DNA of 64,000 bases from Flavobacterium jejuense (GCF_006491595.2 NZ_VEVQ02000018.1:1-64000), one strand, 5' to 3'. Counted from the first letter of the stretch, positions 44,486 through 54,036 are shown. The notes: generated by a model from the sequence alone, not told the origin. A program made the numbers and translations.

Positions 44486-45073
44486 ATGACTAAAATTATT
44501 GGATTAACAGGAGGAATTGGTAGTGGAAAAAGCACTGTTGCAAAACATATTGCTTCTAAAGGTATACCAGTTTATATAGCTGATGATGAAGCAAAAAAGA
44601 TAATGACTAAGAAAAGTGTCATTCAAGAAATTCAAAACCTTTTCGAAGAAAATATAATCTTAGAAGATGGTCAATTAGATAGAAAAAAAATAGCTTCTAT
44701 AGTTTTTCAGGCTCCTAGTTTGTTAAAGAAACTTAATGAAGTAGTACATCCAAAAGTTAAAAAACATTTTGAAGAATGGCTTAAAAAACATAAAGATGCT
44801 CCATTTATAGTAAAAGAAGTAGCAATTTTATTTGAAACTGGAGGAAATTTAGATTGTGATAAAGTTATTCTCGTTACAACACCTGACGATATTAAGATTA
44901 ATAGGGTTATGCAGAGAGATAATGTGAATAGGGAAGAAGTAATAAAAAGAATGAAAAATCAACTTTCTGATGCTGAAAAGTCAAAGAAAAGTGATTTTGT
45001 TGTAACAAATGTTAAAATAGAGGACACATTAATAGCAATTGATGAAATTCTTAATTTTTTAAAAATATCGTAA
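44486..45073 (+). CDS. coaE: Dephospho-CoA kinase
   Basis: 195 residues. The P-loop is GLTGGIGSGKST, followed by IPVYIADDEAKKIM, HPKVKKHFEEWL, VKEVAILFETGG and the VMQRDNVNREEVIKRMKNQL lid. It carries out the last step of coenzyme A synthesis: phosphorylation of dephospho-CoA at the 3' hydroxyl. Normal length. Confidence 0.95.
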   Translation: MTKIIGLTGGIGSGKSTVAKHIASKGIPVYIADDEAKKIMTKKSVIQEIQNLFEENIILEDGQLDRKKIASIVFQAPSLLKKLNEVVHPKVKKHFEEWLKKHKDAPFIVKEVAILFETGGNLDCDKVILVTTPDDIKINRVMQRDNVNREEVIKRMKNQLSDAEKSKKSDFVVTNVKIEDTLIAIDEILNFLKIS

Positions 45074-45144
45074 AAAATGCCACGAATGTTAATCTTTGGT
45101 TAATGTTTTAATGGGCTAAATGTTAAAATACTAATTTTGTATTG

Positions 45145-46728
45145 ATGAATAAGAAGAGGTTTCGATTATTGGTTTTCTTAATGAGTGTATCTCTTATTGG
45201 GATAATTTTAGTACAATTATACTGGATAAATACTTCATTAAAGAAAAGTGAGGAAGAGTTTAAGCTTCATGTTCAACAAGTTATTGGTCATGTTGCAGAG
45301 AATATTAATGATAAAGAACTTTATTCTTTTTACAAAAAATACTATAAAATTAGGGATAGTATTGGTAAAGAACCAGAAACAAAAACTTTAAAAGAGTTTT
45401 TCTTCATGGAGCGTAATAAGAAAACGAATGAGACCATTATTTATACAAGTTCATTAGTTTCTCAAGATTATGGAATTAATGGTTCGTTCTTTGATAAAAA
45501 CGCAGATACAATTAAAGTGGGTAATATTTTATCCAATAGAAAAACAGAAATTTATGCAGGTACAGCATTAGATAATAGTTCTGTAGAGCTAAATAGAAAA
45601 CCAGATGTAACTATTGAGAAGAAGGGTAGTTTGTCTTCAATAGATAAAGCTAATTATCAACTGTTATTTAGAGATATTGTTTCTCAAAGGCCTATACAAG
45701 ATAGAATTAGTAGAGAAGAATTAGATAAATATTTAAAGAACGAGTTAGACAAATATCAAATAAAAACACCATATGAATATGCAATTTATAGTAACGGTTT
45801 AGCTACTAAAATTCGTTCGGAAGGGTTTAAATATGATAAAAAAGCAACTTATGGTATTCCTGTTTTTCAGGATAATGAAGGAATGAGTCAGTATCAATTA
45901 TTGGTAACATTTCCACAAAAGAGTAAATTCTTTTTTTCATCAATATTAGGAATTACAATGTTGTCTATTTTATTTACTTTAATTATAGTATTAACATTTT
46001 CAAGTGCATTAAATCAGTTGATTACTCAGAAACAAATTTCAGAGATAAAAACCGATTTTATTAATAATATGACTCATGAATTTAAGACGCCTATTGCTAC
46101 AATTAATTTAGCTTTAGATGCAATTAAGAATCCAAAAATTATTGACGACAAAGAGAAGGTACAGCGTTATCTTCAAATGATAAAAGATGAAAATAAGAGA
46201 ATGCATGCACAAGTTGAAAATGTATTGCGTATTTCAAAATTAGAGAAGAAAGAATTAGATATATCAAAAGAACCAACAGACGTTTTAGATATTATTGATG
46301 ATGCAATTGAGCACATAAGTTTAATAATAGAAGATAGAGCTGGTAAAATAACTAAGCATATAGAGGCTAAAAGAGTTACCATTTTATTAAATGAAGTTCA
46401 TTTTACTAATGTTTTAGTTAATATACTCGATAATGCTGTTAAGTATTCTTCAGGAGCTCCTGTAATAGATATTTATGTAGAGAATATTAAAGATTATATA
46501 ATTATAAAAGTAAAAGATCAAGGAGCTGGAATGAGTAAAATAGCTCAAAAAAGAGTATTTGAAAAATTTTATAGAGAGCATACAGGAGATTTACATAATG
46601 TTAAAGGTCATGGTCTAGGTTTGGCTTATGTAAAGCAAATTGTCGATGACCATAACGGACAAATATTCGTAGAGAGTGAAAAAGGAAAGGGTAGTGTTTT
46701 TATATTAAAAATGCCCTTAATAAATTAA
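45145..46728 (+). CDS. Sensor histidine kinase (RprX-like)
   Basis: 527 residues from the ATG at 45145 (a TTG one codon before is also in frame). A membrane helix at about 6-26 and another near 270-292 flank a periplasmic sensor region of about 240 residues without a known domain. The dimerisation domain carries His311 in NNMTHEFKTPIATINL. The ATPase domain has VNILDNAVKYSSG (N box), VKDQGAGMS (G1) and GHGLGLAYVKQIV (G2). It phosphorylates the response regulator encoded 6 bp downstream. A TAATTTTG core at 45132-45139 ends only 5 bp before the start, suggesting a leaderless message or a different promoter. Resembles Bacteroides RprX. Confidence 0.9.
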   Translation: MNKKRFRLLVFLMSVSLIGIILVQLYWINTSLKKSEEEFKLHVQQVIGHVAENINDKELYSFYKKYYKIRDSIGKEPETKTLKEFFFMERNKKTNETIIYTSSLVSQDYGINGSFFDKNADTIKVGNILSNRKTEIYAGTALDNSSVELNRKPDVTIEKKGSLSSIDKANYQLLFRDIVSQRPIQDRISREELDKYLKNELDKYQIKTPYEYAIYSNGLATKIRSEGFKYDKKATYGIPVFQDNEGMSQYQLLVTFPQKSKFFFSSILGITMLSILFTLIIVLTFSSALNQLITQKQISEIKTDFINNMTHEFKTPIATINLALDAIKNPKIIDDKEKVQRYLQMIKDENKRMHAQVENVLRISKLEKKELDISKEPTDVLDIIDDAIEHISLIIEDRAGKITKHIEAKRVTILLNEVHFTNVLVNILDNAVKYSSGAPVIDIYVENIKDYIIIKVKDQGAGMSKIAQKRVFEKFYREHTGDLHNVKGHGLGLAYVKQIVDDHNGQIFVESEKGKGSVFILKMPLIN

Positions 46729-46734
46729 AGAAAT

Positions 46735-47433
46735 ATGGAAGCAAGAAAAATTTTATTAGTTGAAGATGACCCAAATTTCGGTGCAATACTGAAAGATTAT
46801 TTGATCATTAATGATTTTGATGTAACCTTGGCCAAAAATGGTATGGAAGGTTTTGAAAAATTTAAAAAAGACATTTATGATTTATGTATTTTAGATGTTA
46901 TGATGCCATACAAAGATGGATATACTTTAGCTAGAGAAATTCGTGAGAAAAATCAAGAAGTGCCTATTATTTTCTTGACTGCAAAAACGTTGAAAGAAGA
47001 TGTTTTAAAAGGGTATAAAGTAGGTGCAGATGATTATTTGAATAAGCCGTTTGATTCTGAAGTTTTATTAATGAAAATAAAAGCAATTATTCAGAGAAAA
47101 GCTTCTGAGGTTAAACCAGATAATACTAAATTTGAATTTGAAATTGGTAAATTTCATTTAAATTCAAAACTACGCTTTTTGTCTTTTCAAAATGAAGAGC
47201 CAGTTAAATTATCTCCTAAAGAATGTGAACTTTTGAAAATGTTAGCTTTGCATGAAAATGATTTAATGCCACGTGAATTGGCTTTAACAAAAATTTGGAG
47301 AGATGATAATTACTTTACTTCTAGAAGTATGGATGTTTATATTGCTAAATTAAGAAAGTACATGAAGCGTGATGAAAACGTTGAAATACTTAATATTCAT
47401 GGTGAAGGATTTAGATTAGTAGTTAAAAAATAA
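46735..47433 (+). CDS. OmpR-type response regulator (RprY-like)
   Basis: 232 residues. Receiver domain at 1-120 with the acidic pocket (VEDDP), phospho-acceptor Asp54 in LCILDVMMP, and FLTAKT and NKPF. A winged-helix DNA-binding domain follows at about 130-230 (LSPKECELLKMLALHENDLM, RSMDVYIAKLRKYMKRD, GEGFRLV). Partner of the kinase just upstream, from which it is separated by 6 bp. A clear terminator follows. Confidence 0.93.
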   Translation: MEARKILLVEDDPNFGAILKDYLIINDFDVTLAKNGMEGFEKFKKDIYDLCILDVMMPYKDGYTLAREIREKNQEVPIIFLTAKTLKEDVLKGYKVGADDYLNKPFDSEVLLMKIKAIIQRKASEVKPDNTKFEFEIGKFHLNSKLRFLSFQNEEPVKLSPKECELLKMLALHENDLMPRELALTKIWRDDNYFTSRSMDVYIAKLRKYMKRDENVEILNIHGEGFRLVVKK

Positions 47434-47468
47434 TATTATTTATATAATAGATTAATATAGTTACTACC

Positions 47469-47498
47469 AAAAAGCTTCGAGAAATTCGAAGCTTTTTT
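47469..47498 (+). terminator. Terminator after the two-component pair
   Basis: AAAAAGCTTCGA (47469-47480) pairs with TCGAAGCTTTTT (47486-47497), loop GAAAT, T-rich end; its A-rich left side may also serve the leftward gene. Confidence 0.85.
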
Positions 47499-47524
47499 AT
47501 TTTTTATTTTTTTGTACTCATTTA

Positions 47525-47905
47525 TTAACTCAATATATCTCCAAGCATATTAGAAGATAGAGGTTTTGAAATATAATCTTTTACTAAATAATGATCTTTA
47601 GCCTTATTAATATCATCATGATGATTAGAAGAGGAAAGCATATATAACTTAATTGTTGTAGCATGACTTTCAAATTCTTGTTGAAACTCTTCTAAAAAAT
47701 CCCAACCACTTTTTATAGGCATAAAAATATCAACAAAAATAACATCAGGAAACCAGTAATTTTTGTTTTCCCTTAAAAATGTAATGGCATCAGTAACACT
47801 ACTAACAGTTTTAACTTCTAAGGGAGCATTGCTTTGTTCAATTAGTTTTCTATTAAAGAAGTTAGTTACTTGGTCATCATCTATTAATAGTATTTTTTTG
47901 GTCAT
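47525..47905 (-). CDS. Stand-alone receiver-domain response regulator
   Basis: 126 residues, receiver domain only: KILLIDDDQVTNFFNRKLIE, Asp59 in VIFVDIFMPIKSGWDFL, YMLSSSNH and KPLS near the end. No output domain, so it must act by protein contact or as a phosphate relay. Its start lies inside the kinase gene (28-bp overlap), so the two are certainly coupled. In Flavobacteria similar receivers accompany kinases of this type. Confidence 0.9.
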   Translation of the reverse strand: MTKKILLIDDDQVTNFFNRKLIEQSNAPLEVKTVSSVTDAITFLRENKNYWFPDVIFVDIFMPIKSGWDFLEEFQQEFESHATTIKLYMLSSSNHHDDINKAKDHYLVKDYISKPLSSNMLGDILS

Positions 47906-49778
47906 ATAGAAATCTTTTAGTTAGTATAATATAAAATGTTGTGCCATTTTCATTCTGTTTTTTTACATGTTCTATGTTGGCATGAATAGAATGAGCTAAT
48001 AATTTAGCCATGTATAAACCTACACCGTTTCCATCAATATTTTTATGACCTCTTTGGTATAGTTTAAATATTCTTTTTTCATAATGTTCTGGCAATCCAT
48101 CACCATTATCTTTTATAATAATTAAAGTTTCATGGTTTCGTATATCTAAATCAATATCAATAATAAGTAAACGTTCTTGAGGCCTATATTTAATAGAATT
48201 TTCAATTAATATACTAATAATTTCTTTTAAAACACTTCTATGACTGAAAATTTCCTCTTTGCTTTTAAAATTTAAGTTAACTGTTATGTCATTTTTTTCT
48301 AAAATGGTTTTAAACTGAAGTAAAACAGATTCAAAAAAACTAGTCAATTCAATTTTTTCATACTCACTAATATATTTTATTTCTTGATGGTTTAAAATTT
48401 TAGTAATATCGTTTACTGTATTTTCAATTTTATAAGAAGTACTTTTTAGTTTTTCAAATGTCCATTTTTTTTGGGATTCATCTAACGAATTGTCTTGGTA
48501 ATAATCTAACAACATGGACATATTTATGGAAGATGCTCTTAGTTGATGTGAAGTCATATATGAAAAATTACTCATATGTTCATTAATTCTTTGTAGCTCT
48601 TTAGATAATGAATTTAATAGTAAATTGTATTTTTTTTGCTTTCTAATAATAAAAATTAGAAAAATTATTAAAAGGATTAAAGAGGTTATTAAAAATAATG
48701 CTGTATTGATAACTTCTTTATGTTTACTGTAAAAGGACTTTGGTTTAAAATACAAAATAGACTCTTTTGGTAAATCCTTTTTATTGATGTTGTATTTTTC
48801 AAGTTGATTAAAGTCAAAGCGAGGCAAATACTCTGTTTGCAGTTTTGGAGTTATTGTATTAATTCTTTTCCCTCTAAGAACTTCTAAAGCAATTTTTGAA
48901 ACTTCTATACCATGTGTATAAGGATCATTTATATAACCACCTGTTGCTCCATAGCCAATTAATAATGTTCCCCACATTCCATAAATAGGAATTTTAGACT
49001 TTTTTGACCAATTTGGTAAATCTTTGTGATAGGAAAAGTATTTTCCATTTTTATCTTGATGAATTGCTAATAAAAAATAAGCAGAATTAGGTTCAATACT
49101 TTCAGACTCATCCAGTAGCTCATCATATGAGAAATTATCTTTAATACTAATTTTAATCTCTTTATTTGACCATTCTTTTATTTGTTTTTTAGCTTGCAAA
49201 GACATTTCTTTACCTTGAGTAGTTTGATCACTTAAGATATAAATTGTTGTTGCTTTTGGATAGGTTTGAGCAATTAAATCGAGGTTTTCTAAAACTGGTA
49301 AACCTTCAAAAATCCCAGTAAATTGTTCATTGTCTAATTGGTCTAATTTTGCTAAGTCATTTATACCTCCAAAAACAACCGGACTATTTTGAAAAATAAC
49401 GTTCTTTTGGCTCATTAAAAACTCTAACGCATAATCGTCTGAAGAGATAATAAGATCAAATTTTATGTTTGCATATTTTTGTTTGTAAAAAGTAACTAAT
49501 GACTCAAAATACAATTGATTATCAATCATATGTCTTCCATCAAGATATTCAATATATAAACCTTCCTCTTCAAGAAATTTATTTAATTCATCTGAAACTG
49601 CATTAGTAAAATTATCAGTCCAAGCATATTGAGGATGATAAGAATTTAGTAGAAGTACTTTTTTATCTTTAAAAATTTGAGCATTTATACTAAAGCACGA
49701 AAATAAAAAAGCAAACCATAAAACCAGATGTAGATTTTTAGTTTTTTTTTTGATAGCTATCTGTAATTTTCTATTCAA
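47877..49778 (-). CDS. Sensor histidine kinase with ABC-type substrate-binding sensor
   Basis: 633 residues; the start appears to be TTG at 49778, with no in-frame ATG before the signal region. A signal sequence (LHLVLWFAFLFSCFSINAQ) leads to a periplasmic domain at about 35-345 like the substrate-binding part of ABC transporters (KVLLLNSYHPQYAWTDNFTN, VVFGGIND, GMWGTLLIGYGATGGYINDP). One membrane helix lies at about 358-378. The kinase core has His411 in SYMTSHQLRASSINMS and ATP motifs ILIENSIKYRP, IKDNGDGLP and GNGVGLYMAKLL. It probably senses a small solute and phosphorylates the overlapping receiver protein. Confidence 0.87.
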   Translation of the reverse strand: MNRKLQIAIKKKTKNLHLVLWFAFLFSCFSINAQIFKDKKVLLLNSYHPQYAWTDNFTNAVSDELNKFLEEEGLYIEYLDGRHMIDNQLYFESLVTFYKQKYANIKFDLIISSDDYALEFLMSQKNVIFQNSPVVFGGINDLAKLDQLDNEQFTGIFEGLPVLENLDLIAQTYPKATTIYILSDQTTQGKEMSLQAKKQIKEWSNKEIKISIKDNFSYDELLDESESIEPNSAYFLLAIHQDKNGKYFSYHKDLPNWSKKSKIPIYGMWGTLLIGYGATGGYINDPYTHGIEVSKIALEVLRGKRINTITPKLQTEYLPRFDFNQLEKYNINKKDLPKESILYFKPKSFYSKHKEVINTALFLITSLILLIIFLIFIIRKQKKYNLLLNSLSKELQRINEHMSNFSYMTSHQLRASSINMSMLLDYYQDNSLDESQKKWTFEKLKSTSYKIENTVNDITKILNHQEIKYISEYEKIELTSFFESVLLQFKTILEKNDITVNLNFKSKEEIFSHRSVLKEIISILIENSIKYRPQERLLIIDIDLDIRNHETLIIIKDNGDGLPEHYEKRIFKLYQRGHKNIDGNGVGLYMAKLLAHSIHANIEHVKKQNENGTTFYIILTKRFLYDQKNTINR

Positions 49779-49938
49779 ATTTATAATGATAAATTAGTTC
49801 TAAAAATCAATTTAAAGAATTGTGTTTCTAAAATATTGGAATTACATATAAAAGTATGAAAAATGTTTAATAGTATTGCTAATTTTTTAAGAAATCACTT
49901 AGTAATGGCTTTTGTTTGAATTAATTTTAAAGTAAATA

Positions 49939-50676
49939 TTACTTCCACTTAATTTGTAAAGCGTAAGCATTTTTGTGTTCTTTGGTGATACTATAAATTG
50001 AATATTCGTTATTTTCTAATTTGTGAATGTCTGCTTGGTCGTTTAAATTTAATTCTCTCATGAAGTTGATGTCTAATGTGTCAACTTCTTGATTTAGTAG
50101 TTTTTTAGTATCTTCTAAATCAAGGCACCATTCCATATATTTTACGTTGTTTACATGATTTACTACATCTAAATCTGATAAAACAACTTTTTGTGAACCA
50201 ATTATAGATGCATTATCATCAATGTCAATTTTATTTGTTGGCTTTATTGTCGCATCAATTTGAAATTTTTCAAAATGATTGTGCGGCAATGCTAATGCAT
50301 CTGGTCTCCTAGTTTTTGTATTGATAACGGCCCAATACGTTTCGCATCCTACTATTTTTTCTCCTTTTAAATGCATTTCCATGCAACGAATCGAGCGCGA
50401 ATTTTCTAAGGTTTTTACCCAAGTTTTAACAGTAACCGTATCTCTCCATTTTGGTAATTTATCAATTTCTAATCGCATTCTACTCATTACCCAAGCTTGA
50501 TGGTGTTCTTGCATATCGGTAAAACTAATTCCTCCTAAATCGGCATGATTTCCAGCAGTAATTTGTAATAAATTGCACAAATCGGTGTATTTTAAATAGC
50601 CATTTGGATAACAATGTAAAAAATTAATTTCATATTCATGTTCATAAATGGAAGTGAAGTTGGTAGCAACTGGCAT
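49939..50676 (-). CDS. Acyl-ACP thioesterase-like hotdog protein
   Basis: 245 residues of double-hotdog build. The first half has EYEINFLHCYPNGYLKYTDL and HHQAWVMSRMRLEIDKLPKW; the second has VVLSDLDVVNHVNNVKYMEW, which carries the Asn-x-His pair used by FatA-type thioesterases. It should hydrolyse acyl-ACP to free fatty acids, or a related thioester. Cytoplasmic. It follows miaA by one base, so the two are cotranscribed. Confidence 0.85.
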   Translation of the reverse strand: MPVATNFTSIYEHEYEINFLHCYPNGYLKYTDLCNLLQITAGNHADLGGISFTDMQEHHQAWVMSRMRLEIDKLPKWRDTVTVKTWVKTLENSRSIRCMEMHLKGEKIVGCETYWAVINTKTRRPDALALPHNHFEKFQIDATIKPTNKIDIDDNASIIGSQKVVLSDLDVVNHVNNVKYMEWCLDLEDTKKLLNQEVDTLDINFMRELNLNDQADIHKLENNEYSIYSITKEHKNAYALQIKWK

Positions 50677-50677
50677 T

Positions 50678-51598
50678 TTATAATTTCGATTTTATATAGT
50701 TAATTATTTCTTGTGTGTTTTCTTGGTAATCAAACCATTTTGTGTTTTCTGTTCTTTTAAACCAAGTAATTTGTCTTTTTGAAAAACGTCTGGTATTTTT
50801 CTTAATTTCTTCAATAGCAAAGTCTAAAGTTGTTTTGTCTTCAAGGTAATCAAATAATTCGCGATAACCAACCGTTTGCAGGGCATTTAAATCCTTATTT
50901 TTGAATACGGATTTTACTTCATCAAGTAGACCTTCATTCATCATGATGTCCACTCTTTGATTGATCCTATTGTACATTATTTCTCTATCGGCTTCTAGTC
51001 CAATAATAATAGGTGTGAAGTTTCTTTTGTTTTTTCGTTTGCCAATAAAACTTGAATACGGTTTTCCTGTTCCTAAACAAACTTCTACAAAACGTTTCAT
51101 GCGTTGTGGATTTTGAAGCGTTTGCGGATTTTCAGTAGTTAATTTTTGATGATAGTCAAAATCTAAAGCCTGTAATTGTTCTTGTAAATAGTGTATTCCT
51201 TTATCTTCATATGCAGAATTTATCTCTTCTCTTACAGAAGAATCAATATCAGGAAACTCATCAAAGCCTTTCAAAACAGCATCAACATATAAACCAGAAC
51301 CACCCACCAGTATCTGGAGAGGATTTTCTTTGAAGAGTGTATCTAATGTTTTTAATGCTTCTTCTTCAAAATCACCAACAGAATACTTTTCAAAAATGGA
51401 TTTATTTTGGATAAAATGATGTTTTACAGCTGCTAATTCCTCTTCATTTGGAACGGCTGTACCAATTTTCATTTCTTTAAAAAACTGACGACTATCGCAT
51501 GAAATAATATCACAATTGAAATGTTGCGCTAGTTTGATACTTAAAGCAGTTTTTCCAATTGCGGTTGGTCCTATTATGGTGATGAGGTAGTTTTCCAA
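50678..51598 (-). CDS. miaA: tRNA dimethylallyltransferase
   Basis: 306 residues. The P-loop is GPTAIGKTALSIKLA, followed by DIISCDSRQFFKEMKIGTA, VGGSGLYVDAVLKG, NPQRMKRFVEV and GYRELFDYLED, all standard MiaA blocks. It adds an isopentenyl group to A37 of tRNAs reading U-starting codons. The start is TTG at 51598; an in-frame stop lies just upstream and no ATG is available, so TTG is the only credible start. Confidence 0.95.
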   Translation of the reverse strand: MENYLITIIGPTAIGKTALSIKLAQHFNCDIISCDSRQFFKEMKIGTAVPNEEELAAVKHHFIQNKSIFEKYSVGDFEEEALKTLDTLFKENPLQILVGGSGLYVDAVLKGFDEFPDIDSSVREEINSAYEDKGIHYLQEQLQALDFDYHQKLTTENPQTLQNPQRMKRFVEVCLGTGKPYSSFIGKRKNKRNFTPIIIGLEADREIMYNRINQRVDIMMNEGLLDEVKSVFKNKDLNALQTVGYRELFDYLEDKTTLDFAIEEIKKNTRRFSKRQITWFKRTENTKWFDYQENTQEIINYIKSKL

Positions 51599-51642
51599 AG
51601 TATTCTAGTTTAATCTTGTTTAAAAAGGTTAATTTTATTTTT

Positions 51643-51747
51643 TAGCCCTGATGGGAATGACATCCTTTTTTTGCGAGTAATAGATTTTTAATCTTTTGGT
51701 CTTTTTCTTCGCAAAAAAAGATATAGTGGACAGCAGGAAATAGCTCC
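51643..51747 (+). repeat. Intergenic hairpin repeat, copy B
   Basis: It starts TAGCCCTGATGGGAATGACA then TCC and holds a long stem: CTTTTTTTTGCGA near 51665-51676 against TCGCAAAAAAAG at 51709-51720. It ends GATATAGTGGACAGCAGG plus AAATAGCTCC. Same flanks as copy A (30961-31024), with a longer, different stem. It fills the gap between the K+ channel and miaA and may act as a terminator for neither, one or both. Confidence 0.7.
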
Positions 51748-51750
51748 AAA

Positions 51751-52593
51751 TTAATCATCTAATAAATTATTTCCACAATTGTGACAAAATTTAGCATTTT
51801 CTTGATGGTCTTCTGCTCCACAATCTGCACATGGATTTTTTTCAATGATGGCTAATTTTTGATCTGCTTTTGCTAATTCAGCGGAAACAATTCCTGTTGG
51901 TACAGCAATTACTCCATAACCAAGAATCATAACTAAAGAAGCTAAAAACTGTCCTAAAGGTGTTACTGGTGAAATATCTCCATAACCTACAGTTGTAAGA
52001 GTTACAATGGTCCAATAAATACTTGTTGGAATACTAGTAAAACCATTTTCTCTACCTTCCACAACATACATAATTGAGCCTATAAGAACCGTACTAATTA
52101 AAACAAAATAAATAAAGACTAAAATTTTTCCTTTACTAGCAATCATAGCATCTCTTAATTGAGTGGATTGCCCTGTAAATTTAGGATGATTTAAGACTTT
52201 GAAAAGTCTTAATAAACGTAATGATCTAACAATTGAAAGTACTCCTGAACCAGCAAAAACCTGTGCTAAATACATGGGTAAAGTAGCAATTAAATCAATA
52301 ATTCCATAAAAACTAAAAATATATTTTAAAGGTTTGTTTATGGAAATAATTCGCAGTAAATACTCAATGGTAAAGAAGATGGTAATTCCCCACTCTAAAC
52401 CTATTCTAATATCATGAAATGTAGTATTTTCCTCAAAACTTTTAACCGTTTCCATCATGGTTAAGAGAATGCTTAAAACAATTACTCCTAATAAGACCAA
52501 ATCAAAGGCTTTTCCTGCAAAGGTATTTGTGCCATAAATAACAATGTAGGTTTTCTTTCTGAATTTTTGAAAAGCGTTTTTTTCTTTACTCAT
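51751..52593 (-). CDS. Voltage-gated potassium channel with C-terminal zinc ribbon
   Basis: 280 residues. Six membrane helices at about 25-235; S4 carries regularly spaced Arg (SIVRSLRLLRLFKVL) as a voltage sensor; the pore filter is TLTTVGYGDISPVTP. It resembles KvAP-like bacterial channels. After S6 the tail ends in a CxxC-x(13)-CxxC zinc ribbon (CADCGAEDHQ ... CHNCGNNL), which is not part of a standard channel. It should let K+ pass through the inner membrane on depolarisation. Confidence 0.88.
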   Translation of the reverse strand: MSKEKNAFQKFRKKTYIVIYGTNTFAGKAFDLVLLGVIVLSILLTMMETVKSFEENTTFHDIRIGLEWGITIFFTIEYLLRIISINKPLKYIFSFYGIIDLIATLPMYLAQVFAGSGVLSIVRSLRLLRLFKVLNHPKFTGQSTQLRDAMIASKGKILVFIYFVLISTVLIGSIMYVVEGRENGFTSIPTSIYWTIVTLTTVGYGDISPVTPLGQFLASLVMILGYGVIAVPTGIVSAELAKADQKLAIIEKNPCADCGAEDHQENAKFCHNCGNNLLDD

Positions 52594-52609
52594 GATGCAA
52601 ATTTAAAAA

Positions 52610-53971
52610 TTAAAAAGGAATCACTTTCATCACTTTGTGTTTGCGCAAATAGCCTTGAATGATGTTTTTAGTATCTCGGTTATTTTGCATTGGAATGATT
52701 ATTTTTTTTAGAATATCTAAATTAGTAATTTGATAATTTAAATCATAGAAACAGTATCCTTTATAAATACCATTTTCAATTAAAATAGCACTTCTTTCAT
52801 CATGAGTTCTTCCTCTATCTATAACAATCATGTTGTTATTTGCAAAGGTATTTTCATCTATAAATTGATTGATACGTTTGTTGTATTCTTCTGGATTCTC
52901 CTTGTCTATGCAAGCTCCGTAACATTGTTTAATATCATATTGAAAACAGCTTTTTTTGGTATCATATAAACCGTTTATTTTCTGACAGAGATTGTATTTT
53001 TCTGTAATTTTAAAAAGGGTGTTTTTCCCTTCTAAAGCTGAAGTAAAAGAAGTGATTTCTTTTTTTCTACCATCTGCTTTTTGTACTTTAAGACTTAGAT
53101 ATCCTTTTTCATTTTTCTCAGCATACAAAGCCCAATTAAACAAGGTTTTACGCTGCGCTCTATTGTATATAGGTTTATTAATTTTAATTTCTTCACTTTC
53201 TTTCAAAAGTGCAATGAGTTCACTTCCAGTTTCTTCATAAGTTACTGTGTATACATCTCGCTGTATTTTTTTACTTTTCTGATTCGTTCCAGTAAAATGT
53301 TGGTTGACTCTTTTTTTAATGTTTTTACTTTTGCCAATGTAAATTAAGTCTCCTTTTTCATTATGAATGTAATAAATTCCTGTTTTAGAAGGCACAGATT
53401 CTACGATATCTAAAAGTTTTGGAGACATTCCTGCTTTAATTTCCGTTTTGATATAACTTTTTACAATTTCTTTTCCAGAATCTTTTGAAAGTAATAGTTT
53501 AAACAATTTTACAGTAGCCATAGCATCACCACTTGCTCTATGTCTGTCTGCAATTGGGATTCCAAGTGAACGAACCAGTTTGCCTAAACTATAGGAAGGT
53601 TGCTCAGGAATTAGTTTTTTGGACAATTCAACGGTACAGAGTGTAGGCTTTTTAAAAGTATATCCTAAGCGTCTAAATTCAGTACTTAAAATTCTATAAT
53701 CGAAAGAGGCATTATGAGCAACTATGATGCAACCTTCAGTTATTTCAATGATGCGTTTAGCAACTTCGTAAAACTTTGGTGCAGAACGTAACATCGCATT
53801 ATTGATACCTGTTAGTTTCACTACAAAAGGTTGTATTGGTTTTTCTGGATTTACAAGGCTAATAAATTGGTCGATTACTTCATGACCATCGTATTTATAA
53901 ACGGCAATTTCAGTAATTCCTTCCTCATTGTATTGACCACCAGTGGTTTCTATGTCGAGTATACAGTACAA
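52610..53971 (-). CDS. DEDDh exonuclease fused to a GIY-YIG nuclease domain
   Basis: 453 residues; the start is TTG at 53971 (an in-frame stop lies 9 codons upstream and there is no ATG). Residues 1-165 are a DnaQ-like 3'-5' exonuclease: LDIETTGG, HNASFDYRIL and HRASGDAMATVKLF. Residues about 195-275 are a UvrC-like GIY-YIG module (SKTGIYYIHNEKGDLIYIGK, SKNIKKRVNQHF). The remaining about 180 residues have a Cys pair region (CFQYDIKQCYGACIDKENPE) as in UvrC. Such fusions, comparable to Cho-type proteins, are thought to act in DNA repair. Role not proven. Confidence 0.88.
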   Translation of the reverse strand: MYCILDIETTGGQYNEEGITEIAVYKYDGHEVIDQFISLVNPEKPIQPFVVKLTGINNAMLRSAPKFYEVAKRIIEITEGCIIVAHNASFDYRILSTEFRRLGYTFKKPTLCTVELSKKLIPEQPSYSLGKLVRSLGIPIADRHRASGDAMATVKLFKLLLSKDSGKEIVKSYIKTEIKAGMSPKLLDIVESVPSKTGIYYIHNEKGDLIYIGKSKNIKKRVNQHFTGTNQKSKKIQRDVYTVTYEETGSELIALLKESEEIKINKPIYNRAQRKTLFNWALYAEKNEKGYLSLKVQKADGRKKEITSFTSALEGKNTLFKITEKYNLCQKINGLYDTKKSCFQYDIKQCYGACIDKENPEEYNKRINQFIDENTFANNNMIVIDRGRTHDERSAILIENGIYKGYCFYDLNYQITNLDILKKIIIPMQNNRDTKNIIQGYLRKHKVMKVIPF

Positions 53972-54036
53972 ATTAAGTATTTAGTGTTCAGTTGTTAGTA
54001 TTCAGTATTTAAAAATTGACATATCGTCTTATTGAC

